Below the pieces are notes generated by a model. It saw nothing but the letters and a program-made list of their open reading frames with translations. It was not told the DNA's origin and searched no databases. This document shows positions 31,347-43,100 of a DNA stretch of 47,794 nucleotides, piece after piece. The first letter of the stretch is position 1. Every line of letters begins with the position of its first letter. The stretch covers positions 2,823,461 through 2,871,254 of the forward strand of contig CM074804.1 of NCBI GenBank assembly GCA_037447605.1. The letters are read 5' to 3'. Origin of the DNA: Zygnema circumcarinatum (Eukaryota; Streptophyta; Zygnematophyceae; Zygnematales; Zygnemataceae). The position numbers and the translations under genes are program-made.

Positions 31347-32392
31347 AAGCTCAGTAATGGAAGGATTTGTACCCCATCTTTTTTCAGGCAAGTTAGGCGG
31401 TTAGACGATATTTTCTCTCTCTCTTTTCTCTCGTCTCTCTTCTCTTCCGTACTCCTTTTCTCGCCTCTCTCCCCTCTCTCGTATTCTCGCATTTCTCCCC
31501 CTTCCTTTCTTCTCGGCATAGTCTGTCCCTTTTAGAAGGTATGTTGTACACGAAAGGTCTTTTTAGGAGGGCTGCTTGGAGGGGAGTGAATTGGCGTTGG
31601 TCTCACGATGGCGACGACATCGCACGTAGATGGACAAAGGCAATATGTCGAACCACTGTGAACCGTTCGCAGTTGTCCTATGAACGAAAGACGAGCTTTG
31701 AACGGCGACGCGGGCTGGTTGGAGATGTTTGAAGGCCAACGTGGAAAATACGGCTTTGAGGGTTATTGAATCGAACCGCTTACTTCTCAGATGGCTGCGA
31801 TGAACTGCAAATAATGCGAACGGTTTGCACTGGGTTTTAGTGAAGGTATTGAAGGTTTTCGGCTTGGGGGGGGGGCAGGTGGGACGAGGGAATTCTGTAG
31901 CGAAGGCAAAATGGCTCAACTGACAGTCAAACCGCTTATCCTATTTTTCCTTGCACTTGGTTACTCAAATTTCGTAATTGCTTTCAGTTTTCTGTACCTT
32001 GGCAACGTTCCATTATGAGTTTCATTCAATTTTATTCTATCTCGAATGCTTTACTTCGAAGCCAATTAAGCAGCGAAAAATTAAAAAAATGCAAAGAATA
32101 TGTTCCAATATTAAATGTAAATTTGGCCAATAGGTAAACGTGTGATTGTTGAAATAGGTAAGATCCCAAAACCCTTAAAACCCAAAGAACTGCGTAAAAG
32201 GGAAGCAAAGACCCCCCCTGACCCCTTTAAACAGAAATTCTGAGCAGACTAGCGAGCCTATAGGAACGACCTCGCTCTGTAAAGAATCGCAGCCTTAAAA
32301 CCCAAAATCCTGACTCCCTCCGCCCTCCTGCCGAATGCGAGGAGCCGAGCGCATTCACAGCTGCTCGATCCGGGCGTGAACGAAGGGCGCTT
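31347..32392. other. Convergent intergenic region, NHL to thioesterase
   Basis: It contains the 3' flanks of both genes. A TCTCTCTTTTCTC tract occupies 31405-31510. The rest is AT-rich with no gene I can support. Confidence 0.5.
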
Positions 32393-35300
32393 TTAGGGTT
32401 CTGGAAAGTGCTTGAGAAGAAACTCCCGAAGGTCCCGAAGCTCCCTCTGGCTGGCCTCATGGCTCATTCTGAAAGGAAAATAGCATACACACCATACATT
32501 CATGTGTCAGCAACAGCGTGTCTGCTCTCCCTCCCCCTTTTCCTCACTCTCTCAGCCTCTTCCCATCCCATCCCGCTTTTCCAATTCCACCCCCCTTCCT
32601 TTTAAATCTTCCTTTCCTCTTTTCTATGATCCCATTCTCTTGCTTTCCCTCGCCTCCTTTCGACCTCTTCATTTCTTCTACCTTCCACTTTCCCTTCTCC
32701 CTGCCCCCTCCCTCTCCCTCCCTTACCCACTTCTTCTTTTCATCTATCGTTCTCCTCCTCCCCCTCCAGCCGCTGTCCTACCAATCCCTACCTACCATGC
32801 ACTCCATTCCTTTAGCAAAAAGAACAATCTAGCATGTCCTCTTTACCCACAGCCTTCCATCAAGCAACGGGTTGACACGATTTCCACTTGCTCTGAACCT
32901 CAAGTGCATAAAAGTTCAGCATTTGTTCTACAGAAGTTTACTTATCTACATGAATCATACATTTTCTCTCACTTTTTGTTGCAAGACGAAAGAGAGAACC
33001 TTACCCCGGATAAGACTTGAACTCCAAGCTGGAAAATCCAAAATTCCGCAGCCTCTGTGCCGATAATTTTCCAAACATTTCGGGTACAAGCATGTCGTCT
33101 ACCTCCTCATAGAATAACCAAATGCACTAAATCAGTTCAGTTAAATACTACAAGCTCTACGTTCATTCAGTTTGGGAAGAAAAAAGACTACATGGAAAAT
33201 TCAGCAACTGAAAACCTTGAAAGACTGAAGCTAATGCGATGATGTAAGGGAATCTCAAACGTTTGCAGAATCAACCTTTACTGCAGACGAGTGTCCTGCT
33301 GGAAGACATGCATAATAACGTGCCATTCATGTTCTCAGATACCGAAGAAGTGTCCTGTATGGCATTTTTCTGAAAGAAGGAAAAAACCCATGCAGTAGAA
33401 GGGTGCTTTTCTGCCCACCTGTCCCATGGCAGTGGAGGACCGGAAGCCCCGCTGCTCGAGCTTCAACTTCACTGCCTGCTGGCATTGGGAGAGCTCTGCG
33501 GCAAAAAGTTATCGGGAAAAAGTGGTGAGGGAGAGGGAGAGGAAGGGGAAGAGGAAGAGAGAGAGGGACAGAGGGGAGACACGGGAAGGAGAGAGAGGGG
33601 AGTGGGGGGGATGGTGGCGAGGGGGGAGGGGAGAGCAAGGAAGATTCCGGGAGGGGCAGGGCGGGAGGGTGAGTGAGAATGTGTGGAGGGAGAGGAAGGG
33701 GCACAAAGCGTGGAAGGGAGGCAAGGAGGGAGGGAGGAGGAAGGGACAAAGAAAGTGAAGAAAAGAGAAAAAAACATGTGATTATACAGTCCCCATCCCG
33801 AGAACCCCAAATTGCAAAATTTCTTACATAACAACAGTTCCTGACATTAACCTCTTCACTTTATCAAGGAGGCTTTTCGGAGCTCCTTACTTTGCATTTG
33901 GCAGCCAGCCACTGAAACAGATCGCTGCAGAGAGGGGTGGAATCCCAGCAGTCTCCTTCCCATTGCTGAAACTCCCAACAGCTGTGCGGGAGGCGAGGTA
34001 GAGAGCGAGAGCCCCACCCTGGCTAAACCCTCCTACCGCAACCTTCACGCCGGAGCTCTCTGCAAAAGTAAACCTATTTTTTTAAAGTTTTCAAGCCTTC
34101 ACTATACGTTGTTTATGGCTTTCGAGGTTTCTTAGGACTGTAGGGGTCCTTAGGAGCCTTAAGAATTCGTTTAAGAATTACAAAGCTTTACTGCCTTTGG
34201 GGTATGACACCATCATGCACAACATAAAATGCGTGGAGCCCAAAATACAGTAAGCTTCAGCTGAGCCGTGTAAAACCAAACAAATAGAATAAAGCAAAAG
34301 TTACAAATTACATAATCGGAAATGTGTATGCATATATACAATACCTGCATTCTCATATTCTGCCTTGAGCAGAGCCCCCACGTGTGCAGCAGCTCCATCA
34401 AGACCCTCCACATCTTCCGAGGCGTCAGGTGAAAGTCCTCGAATATCAAACCCTAAAACAAAAGGAACATCGAAAACGCTCATTACCAGAAGAACTCTTA
34501 CATTCTAGACAAAATTCAGCTTGAATCGTGCAGCGCCTCACACATTATCAACGCAACGTTGCCATTAACAGGTCAGGACTGGCCCTTCAGAACTTCTATT
34601 TTTCCTCAGCTTACAGGATGTCCCGGGATATCCGCCGTTCAGCGAAACTGGCTGAATTGGAGCCGAGGGGAGGACCCATTTTATCTGTTTCAATCATAAT
34701 CAATGTAGAGAGAGAATTAGACTACTGCGTTGTTGTTGATTAAAAGGGCTAAAGTCATACACTATCTTTCTCCCTCTTTCCCCCCTCTCCCTACATTCAC
34801 CACCAGTAGAAAGCTGCTTCATCGAACACACGTACGACGACGTAGAAACCCAGTTAAATATTACTGTACTGTACACAGAGAATCAATCTTTACTCTATGT
34901 TTGCATATTAGTTCAGGCAAAGCGATACACATCATGACTTGAGCAGAACTTTCAAAAAATGTCTGACGCAAGCAGAGAAGGCAGCATAGAAGAAGATAAA
35001 AGTGGAAACCAGCAAATCCTTTAGTAACTTCGTTTCTGCAGAAAGAAAGAGCCTCACATGAGGGAGATCCACCATCTCATCAATGTCCCCCCATCTGGCA
35101 CCACCTTTTACTCCCGCAGCAGCATTATAGAAATTAATAACAAGACAACAAATATAACTTGCCATAAAAAGGGAGAAAACGGTTTATTCTGCACTGCAGA
35201 ATCGAGCTCTTGTACAATAGTTTAAAGCAACAAAGTGAGAAAGCAGTGGATGACATTTGTGCGCACCCTAAACCGGTATCCCCAAGCCCATGAAGCCACA

Positions 35301-36130
35301 CTACTGTGACCGTGTGCTTCCCGGTGGCACGCTTATATATTGTTGGCGCTGCAGGGGAAGCTGCATAAATAGAGAGAGAGGGAGAGGGGGAGAGATGGGG
35401 GGAGGGAGAGAGAGAGGGAGCGAAAGAGAGAGATAGTAGGAGAGAGAAGAAGAGAGAGGGAGAAAGAGAGAGGTAAGGAAGGACGGTGGGGGGAGAGAGG
35501 AGGAGAAGGAGAGAGAGAGGGAGCGAAAGGGAGAGATAGTGGGAGAGAGAGAAAGAAAGAGAGGGAGAGATAGAAAGAAAGAGAGAGCCGAGCACGAAAC
35601 AAAGCATGATTAGTGACAAATTTGCATCACCAATGAATTGATTCCCAGACACAGAAAGGACAATCGCCCTCGAATGTCTAGATGTTTGCAAATTCCTTTC
35701 GGAACACAATTGTAAGCGAATTTGCAGATTCCAGTTGAACTTGTTCAAATCGTTTGCAAGATTCTTAAGAAAGCGTAGATTCAAAGGTCAAGAAGTTTTT
35801 AGTTCAAAAAGGTTTTTGCAGTCATAGACAGCGCACAAACCTCTCCATGATCGGTCTAATGACTTACCGTCTTTTTTCTCTTTTAAACTGCAATTTCTAC
35901 AAATGCACTGAAACCAGACCATGCCAAAGGCAACCTTTTGCATATCTTTTGAGTTTCTTGAACACACAGCATATGATCAACTCCTATGAAAAAAATCAAA
36001 CATTATGCATTAACTCAAGAAATGTTTCCTTGTGAGAATCCCTCCAATCCATCCAATCTCTTCACAGCAACCTCCTCTGTAAAGCACCAATAAGCTCAGA
36101 GACTTTACCAAAAACTGCTGCCGTCGACAT
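32393..36130 (-). CDS. Acyl-protein thioesterase (LYPLA family)
   Basis: Serine hydrolase of the alpha/beta family that removes palmitate from S-acylated proteins. Nine exons, minus strand: 36130-36109, 35360-35274, 35104-35058, 34684-34615, 34452-34345, 34059-33891, 33495-33419, 33098-33005, 32468-32393; 750 bases, 249 residues, close to the family norm. Motifs are VTVVWLHGLGDTG (oxyanion region), WVLPSAPIQPVSLNGGYPG, TSWFDIRGLSPDASEDVEGL, the nucleophile elbow GGFSQGGALALYLASR (S124), CFSGWLPNAK, LPVLHCHGTDDMLVPEMFG (catalytic Asp 194 or 195) and YPGMSHEAS (H228). Ser, Asp and His are all present. The chosen start gives a cytosolic protein; an in-frame Met at 36346 would add a 72-residue basic, Ser/Ala-rich leader. 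Introns carry long purine tracts on the plus strand. Head-to-head with the MTNA-MTK gene. Confidence 0.92.
33520..33760. repeat. GAGAGGGAAGG tract in a thioesterase intron
   Basis: Purine-rich on the plus strand, pyrimidine-rich in the thioesterase transcript, and placed just upstream of the acceptor at 33496. It supplies an oversized polypyrimidine tract. ORFs here are repeat translations. Confidence 0.75.
35368..35588. repeat. GAGAGAGGGAG tract in thioesterase intron 1
   Basis: Purine-rich plus strand with an internal duplication: AGAGAGAGGGAGCGAAAG recurs near 35409 and 35513. It is next to the acceptor of thioesterase exon 2 and is pyrimidine-rich in the transcript. Confidence 0.8.
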
Positions 36131-36346
36131 CTTACGGCTCCTGCTACTTTTAGGAGCAAAAACTTCGGGAACTTTTCTTCGAAGCCTCAACTCTAATCCT
36201 GAACCTGACGCTACACCTGCAATAGGCTTCGCTCGTAGACCTTCCCTTGCAGATCCTTGCAGGAAACTGCAAACTTGGAAGTTTGCAACCTTGTGCAGGT
36301 GATGCAGACGCCCTACAGCTTGAGCCTGCATGCAGGGAGACGCCAT
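36131..36346 (-). other. Optional N-terminal extension of the thioesterase
   Basis: Open in frame with the thioesterase start from a Met at 36346. It encodes MASPCMQAQAVGRLHHLHK and continues Ser/Ala/Arg-rich to PKSSRSRK, with almost no acidic residues except near GLELRL and PEVF. This composition is like a plastid or mitochondrial presequence. Whether it is translated depends on the transcription start. Confidence 0.4.
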
Positions 36347-37412
36347 TGCCGCCTTCCCGCGCATGCCATGGCAAGAGAGACACGGCAGCTCCAGGCGCAC
36401 CACTCCCTGCTCAACGTCAGACCAAAGCACACAAATCTGGAATTTGGAATTGGTTTTTCGCAAAAAACCTGGTTTTCGAAAAAACCTGGTTTTCCGCAAG
36501 AAACCCTGGTTTCCCAGCAAAGGTTCCGTTCCTTGACCTTCACATTTACCGTACGGTACTACCGTTCGCGCACAGCTTACACCGTTTAACGGCGCGTCAA
36601 TCTTTGGAATTTACAGATCAAAACAAGTACTTCAAGTACTTCAAGTACTTGGGGGTATTCCAGTGGAGAATATGAAAAGTTATCATTCATGCTCGACATT
36701 GTAAAGTACGTATTTTGAAAATAAATTCCGGGCTATATGTCAAAGGTCGATACGCCATACTGTACGGAATCATTGGAGACGTCCATTTTCGCATATCGAC
36801 GGCTCACGTGCGTCGATGGGCCGACAACAAAAAAGGTGTGCCATACGGTGCCTTACCAGTGGCCGCTTGTCCCGGTCGGTCGGTGCTTTGGGGCTGAACC
36901 TGGCACCAGCGGGACCAGGTACAGTGCACGGCCCTCATTGCGGTGAAAACCGAGAACCTGCACATGGGAACAGTTCGGTTTGGCCACAGTATTGGGGCTG
37001 TCTGGAAAGTGGACTCCTTGGCGCCTGTTCACACTGGGACCCTCGGGAACATTGCTGGGACGAGGGGTCGACCATCGCCCAGGGCCGATCCGCCACGTGG
37101 ACACCTGTTTATACGTGGCGACGTGTTATTGGTGGAATGCTCACGTAGTGTGCGAGGGCGACGCGGAGGGCGCCGGCTGGGCAGAGGTGTTGCTGCTGCT
37201 GCTGGAGGGGAGGGGAGAGGGGCGGGGGAGGAGGGCGAGAGAGGTAGGGGAAAGAGGAGCAGGAGCAGGCGAGGGAAGGGGAGGCGAGAGCAAGGAGAGG
37301 GAGGGGTGTGTGGAAGTGGAGGTAGGTGGAGAGAGGAAGAGCGAGAGAGAGAGCGAGAGAGAGAGAGAGAGGGGGAGAAAAGGGGGGTGAGGGACGGGAA
37401 GGACAGGCAGCC
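36347..37412. other. Divergent region, thioesterase to MTNA-MTK
   Basis: It holds two copies of the palindrome AAAACCTGGTTTT (36464-36476 and 36481-36493) with a third imperfect copy, three tandem CAAGTACTT units (36624-36650), a CCACGTGGAC box near 37092, and, next to the MTNA-MTK start, a GAGAGAGCGAGA leader tract (37190-37395). No gene supported. Confidence 0.5.
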
Positions 37413-40097
37413 ATGGCTGACGCTGAGCGCGCTGCTGTGGGAAACGAATCCGTGCACCCCAAATCCGTGCACGGCGCCGCTCCGTTGGATCAGGAACGGA
37501 AACTGCTGCAAGGAATCCGGTACTCTCGGGGACGGCTGGAGCTTCTGGACCAGGTGACGCTGCTCGGCTTCAGCGCCGCGCTTTATGGAAACATCAATAC
37601 CGTCTGGATTATCACCTTATTTTTTTATTAAGGTTTCCGTGCAAGCAGAAAGACCTTACCTTTGGCCTTTCTAAGATGTTAATTGTTGAGTTGGAAAAGG
37701 GGTTTAATCTGGGCATTCGATGCGATTCTGATATCCACATGTGTGCCAGCATTGTAACGAAACGTGAATGTATGTGTGTGAGAGAATCAGGGAGGTGGCA
37801 AGAGAGCGGCAAAGGAGGGAGAAAAAGCAGGCTTGTAGAGAGAGAGAGAGATAGAGAGAGAGGGAGCGGGGGGGAGAGGGATGGAGGGATAGAAAGATAT
37901 CAGTGTGAGGTAGAGAGAAAGTGGTAGAAACTCGAGAAATCTCTTCAAAGTAATGGAGAGGATGAGTGTTCAAAGAGAAGTAGAAGAAGAAGAAGAAGAA
38001 GTTGATCGCATGTAAAGGATTGGACTTGGCATATGACGATTGCCCTGCCCTTTTTGATTTAACCAATTACTTTGCTGACTAGCCTTTAGCTATTATTTTT
38101 TGCTCCCCCCCTTTTTTTTTCTTGCAGCGCAAACTTCCTCACGAGAGCGTCTACATTGAAATTCCGGATGCGGAAACCGCATGGTGATCAAATCTGTTTA
38201 GTGTCTGCTCTCAAACTCTTGAAACCCTAATCCTAAACTTTCAGGCCTCATTCTGAATTTAAAACCCAAAATCGACCCTACCTTTGTTATTATATCCACT
38301 GTTATGCAATTCCTCAGCTGATCGGAAGTTCAATTTAATATCAACTCACGTTTGGACATTATAAGTAAATTCTAAGTTTCAGCTGCAATAAATTGTGCCA
38401 TGTTTGTGCACAGATTGATACTTAAATGAATTTTTCAAAAAAAAAAAGTGAATATTCAGCACATGAATAAACGAGAGTTAATAAACAAGTACTTTGAGAC
38501 TGAATTAAAGACTTAATTTCATGTATAATTTACTTTGTGCTCCGCAGGCATGCCATAAAGGACATGGTGGTGCGAGGCGCTCCCGCCATCGCAATAGCGG
38601 CCGCGCTGGCACTGGCGGTGGAGGTGGTCAATAGGGAACCGTTCAGCACAACAGAAGCTGCACAGGAGCATATTCGGGAGAGGCTCGACTACTTGGTCAC
38701 CAGGTATAGCAAAACTGAAATTAGAGCAGAGCGATCGAGAGAGGGATAGTGCGAGCGAGGGACCGGGAGGCAGGAAGAGAGAGAAGGGAGGTGGAGGGGG
38801 GCAGGTGGGGAGGTGGGGAGGTGGGGAGGGTGGAGGGGGGGAGCGGGGGGACGGGGGGGACGGGAAAGAGAGAGGGAGAGGGCGAGGGCGAGGATGGGTG
38901 AGGGGTGGGGAAGCCAAGGGACAAGAAGGGTAGGCGAAGGCATTGTACGTGGATGAAGAAGTACGGGAGGGAGAGTGAGAAAGGACGACAAGGGAGAGGC
39001 GGGAAGGAGGGGGTATATAAGTTGCAGTACTTCAATCTATTTGTACCCAGTGTCCGCCCTTACTTCGTTTTCAGAATTGTAGTTGTCTCAGAACGTTCGG
39101 TCTCCTATCTTCAGCTTCATCCTCCATCCGGACCTTTGTTTCGCCCAAAAGGAGTCAAGAAGTGAGGAATAACATAAATATTTTTAGTTAATTTTCGCGT
39201 CGAGCTTTGTGATGAATCTTGCTTTCTCATGTGCAACCTTGGCCTTCCATGCCGTTAAATTTGCGCAGTCGCCCAACGGCCGTAAATCTTGCGGATGCAG
39301 CAAAGAAGCTGACGGAGGTGGTCAACAAGGCGGCGGCTGAGGAAGGGAAGCCGGACGGAGTTGTATATGTGAGGCTCTCTCCCACTCTCCCTGCCCCTCT
39401 CTCTCTCGCTCTCCCTTGCCCTCTCTCTTCCTCTCTCTCTCGCCGTATCTCCGAGGGCTGAGGGTTTAGGGTTCAATGTTTCGGGTTCAGGGTTTAGAGA
39501 TCAGGGTTCATGCAAACACATGCAAATGAATCGGACTTCAATCTTGCAATTCTGACAGTATACATGTAGAGTTTTGTTGAAAGTTGCCAAAGAAAGTGGA
39601 TTTTTTTTGCTCCTATGTGGAGGAAATTTGTCCCAGAGCTTCACGCTTTTCTAGAAACCCTAAAAAGTGAAGGAACTACCACCAGTGTTGGAGAAATTGC
39701 CTATGCAAGCGGTTTTCGGAAAATGCCCAGATTTTGAAACCTTAAAAACTTACAAACCAGTTCCAATTTCCAGTCAATGAAAAGTCAATGCCAAAAGTAG
39801 GCCGGAACTTTAGTGTATTAAAAAACCTTCTAGTAGATTGATAGACCGGTGGAAAGATTGACAGGCTTTATTTCTTTAGACTTGTTGATAGATCAGAGAG
39901 AGTGCCAAGCACGCTACGATAATTAAACAAGTTGTTTTGTAGTTTTTAACTTCGCATTAATGGAGTTTGACAAATGAAGTTGAACTCACCAAAACTCACC
40001 AAACAATGTCAAGTCCCAAAGTCAATATCTGAGAGAGTTGAACATGCAACCCACTCAATTAACCCATACAATACAAGCTCAAACATCTCCCTCCCTT

Positions 40098-40129
<32 letters not shown>

Positions 40130-43100
40130 ACTCTCAAGCCACAAAGATTTCTAACGACAATGTCCAGTTTGTGCTGCATTTTTTCTTGAATGTAGGCTTA
40201 CGTCACCGCTGCAGAGGCCATGCTTGCTGCTGACGTGGCATCCAATCGAGCCATTGGCGAGTACGGAGCCCGCGCCCTATTGGACGCTGCGCGGGCCGCG
40301 GGCGCGCGCCGGCTGACGGTGCTGACGCACTGCAACACGGGCAGGTGGGGGAGGGGGGCTATTGCGGCACTCAGCTTCAGTTTTCCTTGCAATTGCTTCA
40401 AAAATTCCTCCCTCTTTTTTCCATTTTTTTTGGCTAATTCTAAGGTCTGAGTAAGGAGTACGCATTCAAATCAGCTCAGAGAACTTTGCGTGATTATACT
40501 TAGAAATTTTATAAAGCTGGGAAGCAGCAGGACTATTTCTATGCTACTGTGACATTATTTTTTCTTTTCTGAATCAGTTTGGCAACGGCTGCGTACGGAA
40601 CGGCGCTGGGGGTCATACGAACACTGTTCTTTAACGGAGACCTGGAAGCAGCTGTGTGCACGGAAACGCGTCCCTACAATCAGGTACTTCTTTCGTGAAG
40701 GAGGGAAAGCGAGAGAGAGGGGTGGGTAGAGAGAGAGGAGGAGATGCAGATTGAGAGGGAGGGGACGAGTGGAAAGACGAGGGTTGGAAGAGTGAGGGAG
40801 AGAGGGAGGGGAGAGGGATGATAATCGGTTTATACTAGGGACGGAACAGAAAACAGTTATTCAACACATGAGCCTCCGATACTCTTATGAAGGCAGGCCT
40901 TCCGAGCCACCCTCTAGCAGCAAAAAAACCGCTATTGGTGTGCTGTCACTTCTGCTTTCTTCTCGTCTCAACTCTTCATCTGAGCTTTTCCACTATTCCC
41001 AAGGGACATGACCGAGAAGGCTGCCTATGCGAATCACAAACACGTTCACACATACATAGTTATGTACTTACATACATACATACACATACATACATACGTT
41101 GGTGCATACACATACACATATACCTATGCATAGATGAATACATATGTACATTTATGCATGTACGTCTGCACACATGCACACAGATTCATGCAGTGAGGGC
41201 ATATGAATGTGTGCATATGTGCATGGTGCAGGGGTCCCGGCTGACGGCCTATGAGCTGGTGCACGACGGCATCCCCGCCACGCTCATCGCCGACTCCGCC
41301 GCCGCCTCGCTCGCAGCGAGGGGGGGAGTGCACGCAGTGGTGGTGGGAGCGGACAGAATCGCTGCCAACGGTCAGCTGCCCTCCTAGTCTGAGCGATCCA
41401 CACGCATTACAGAGAGCGAGAGCGAACGAGGGAGGGAGAGGGAGAGAGGAAATGAGGGAGAGAGAGAGAGAGAGAGAGAAAGAGAGTGTGTGAGAGAGAG
41501 AGAGAGAGCGAGAGTTTCATTTGGAATCCTGAAACCCTAAAGAGCTGTGGTACAGGGGACACTGCGAACAAGATCGGTACCTACGCCTTGGCGCTGTCGG
41601 CCCACCACCACGGCGTGCCGTTCTTTGTGGCCGCTCCGCTGACCTCCGTTGACACGGAGATCGGAACTGGCAGCGCCATAGAGATCGAGGAGCGCGACCA
41701 CCGCGAGCTGACCCACGCCTTGGGCGGCCACGGCCCGCGCGTGGCGCCGCACGGGATAGGAGTGTGGAACCCCTCCTTTGACGTCACGCCCGGCAGGCTC
41801 ATCACGGGGATCATCACGGATAAGGTGAGAGAGGGAGGGGGAGGGGCAGGGGGAGGGAGGGCGGGGGACAAGGGAGGGGGAGGGAGAGAGTGGGGAGAGT
41901 GGGGGGAATGTTGGGAGGGCGGGGGAAAACGGGGGGAGGAGGGGCGTGGGGGCCGAGGTGGGGGGGGGGGAAGGGAGGAGGGACGGGGGAAGGGAGGAGG
42001 CAAGATAGGAGGGGGAGGGGAGAGAGGCGAGAGGGGTAGAGGAGGTGGAATGGAGGAAACGAAGGTAGGGGAGGAATTGAATGAGAACGGAGGGTTGAAA
42101 GGGGAAGACTATGGGAGGGTGGCAGAAGGAATTGAGGGAGAGGAAAAGAGAAGGATGGGCAAGAGGAGTTTCGCAAAGCGATACATTTATGCCTCTCTCT
42201 TCCCCCTTTTTTTTGGCAGGGCGTAATTACAAAAGCATCAGGAAAAAGCGAATTCGACATTCCTGCGTTCCTTGAACATTTGGAAAATCAGAACAAACTC
42301 AAAGGAATAGAGGAGGAAACTACCAATTCATTGCCGGTTTTAAACAAGGAGATCGCCGACAGCGGGGGGGAGGAGAAGATTGAGAGGGAGAGGAAGGCCC
42401 AGAAGGAGGAGTTGGTAAAGAGAGGATTTAAACCTTTATCTGTGGATGGGGTAGCTGCTTATTTAAGTCAACTTCCAGAGCTTGCGGAGAAATTGGGAGG
42501 AACAAGTAATGAATGGAGTGTTCGTGAAGTGGGAGACGGGAATTTAAATTTTGTTTACATCGTGGAAGGAACCAAGGGTTCGCTCGTATTGAAGCAGGTG
42601 AGGCAAACAACCATTCGAGCTAAGTTTTGCTTTGTGTTTTTCGTCTTAAAATTAGCTCTTAATTCTTTGTTTTGAAGAGTATGGAGGAGAGTTTCTAAGG
42701 TGCGAGGTTTTGGGGATCTTGGAGTTTTCTGGGTTTTGTAGGTTTACTTTGTGGCAGTCTTGTTAATGCTTTTATTTCAAGTCACTCCTAGTGGTTTTGC
42801 GTCCTTGAAAATGTTCAAGTGCTGACATACCCCCTTGGTCTCTCTCTTGTTCCCTCTCTCTCTCCCATCTTCATTCACACCCTTCTCTTCTGTTGCTGAA
42901 CATCTCCCTTCCCCACCTCTTTCTCTCCCTTGTCTCTTCCTCCTTCAACCTCCCTCGTCCCTCTTCCTTCCTATTCTCTCGCTCTCCTCTTCATTGCTGC
43001 CTCCCTGTGCTCCCCCTACCCCTCCCCCTTCCCCTCCCCGTCCCCACCCCTGTCTCCCCTTCCCCCTCCCCCCTCCCCCCTCCCCCTCCCCCCCCCCCCA

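Noticed and set aside
33099-33108. Acceptor GAGGAG upstream of the DDMLVP exon
   Set aside because: Acceptors here break the frame; the next AG (GGTAG, exon start 33098) is canonical and restores HGTDDMLVP.
33419-33495. Alternative frame CQQAVKLKLEQRGF in the thioesterase exon
   Set aside because: It superficially resembles the thioesterase C-terminal helix, but only the other frame (LPVLHCHGT) keeps phase with both neighbouring exons.
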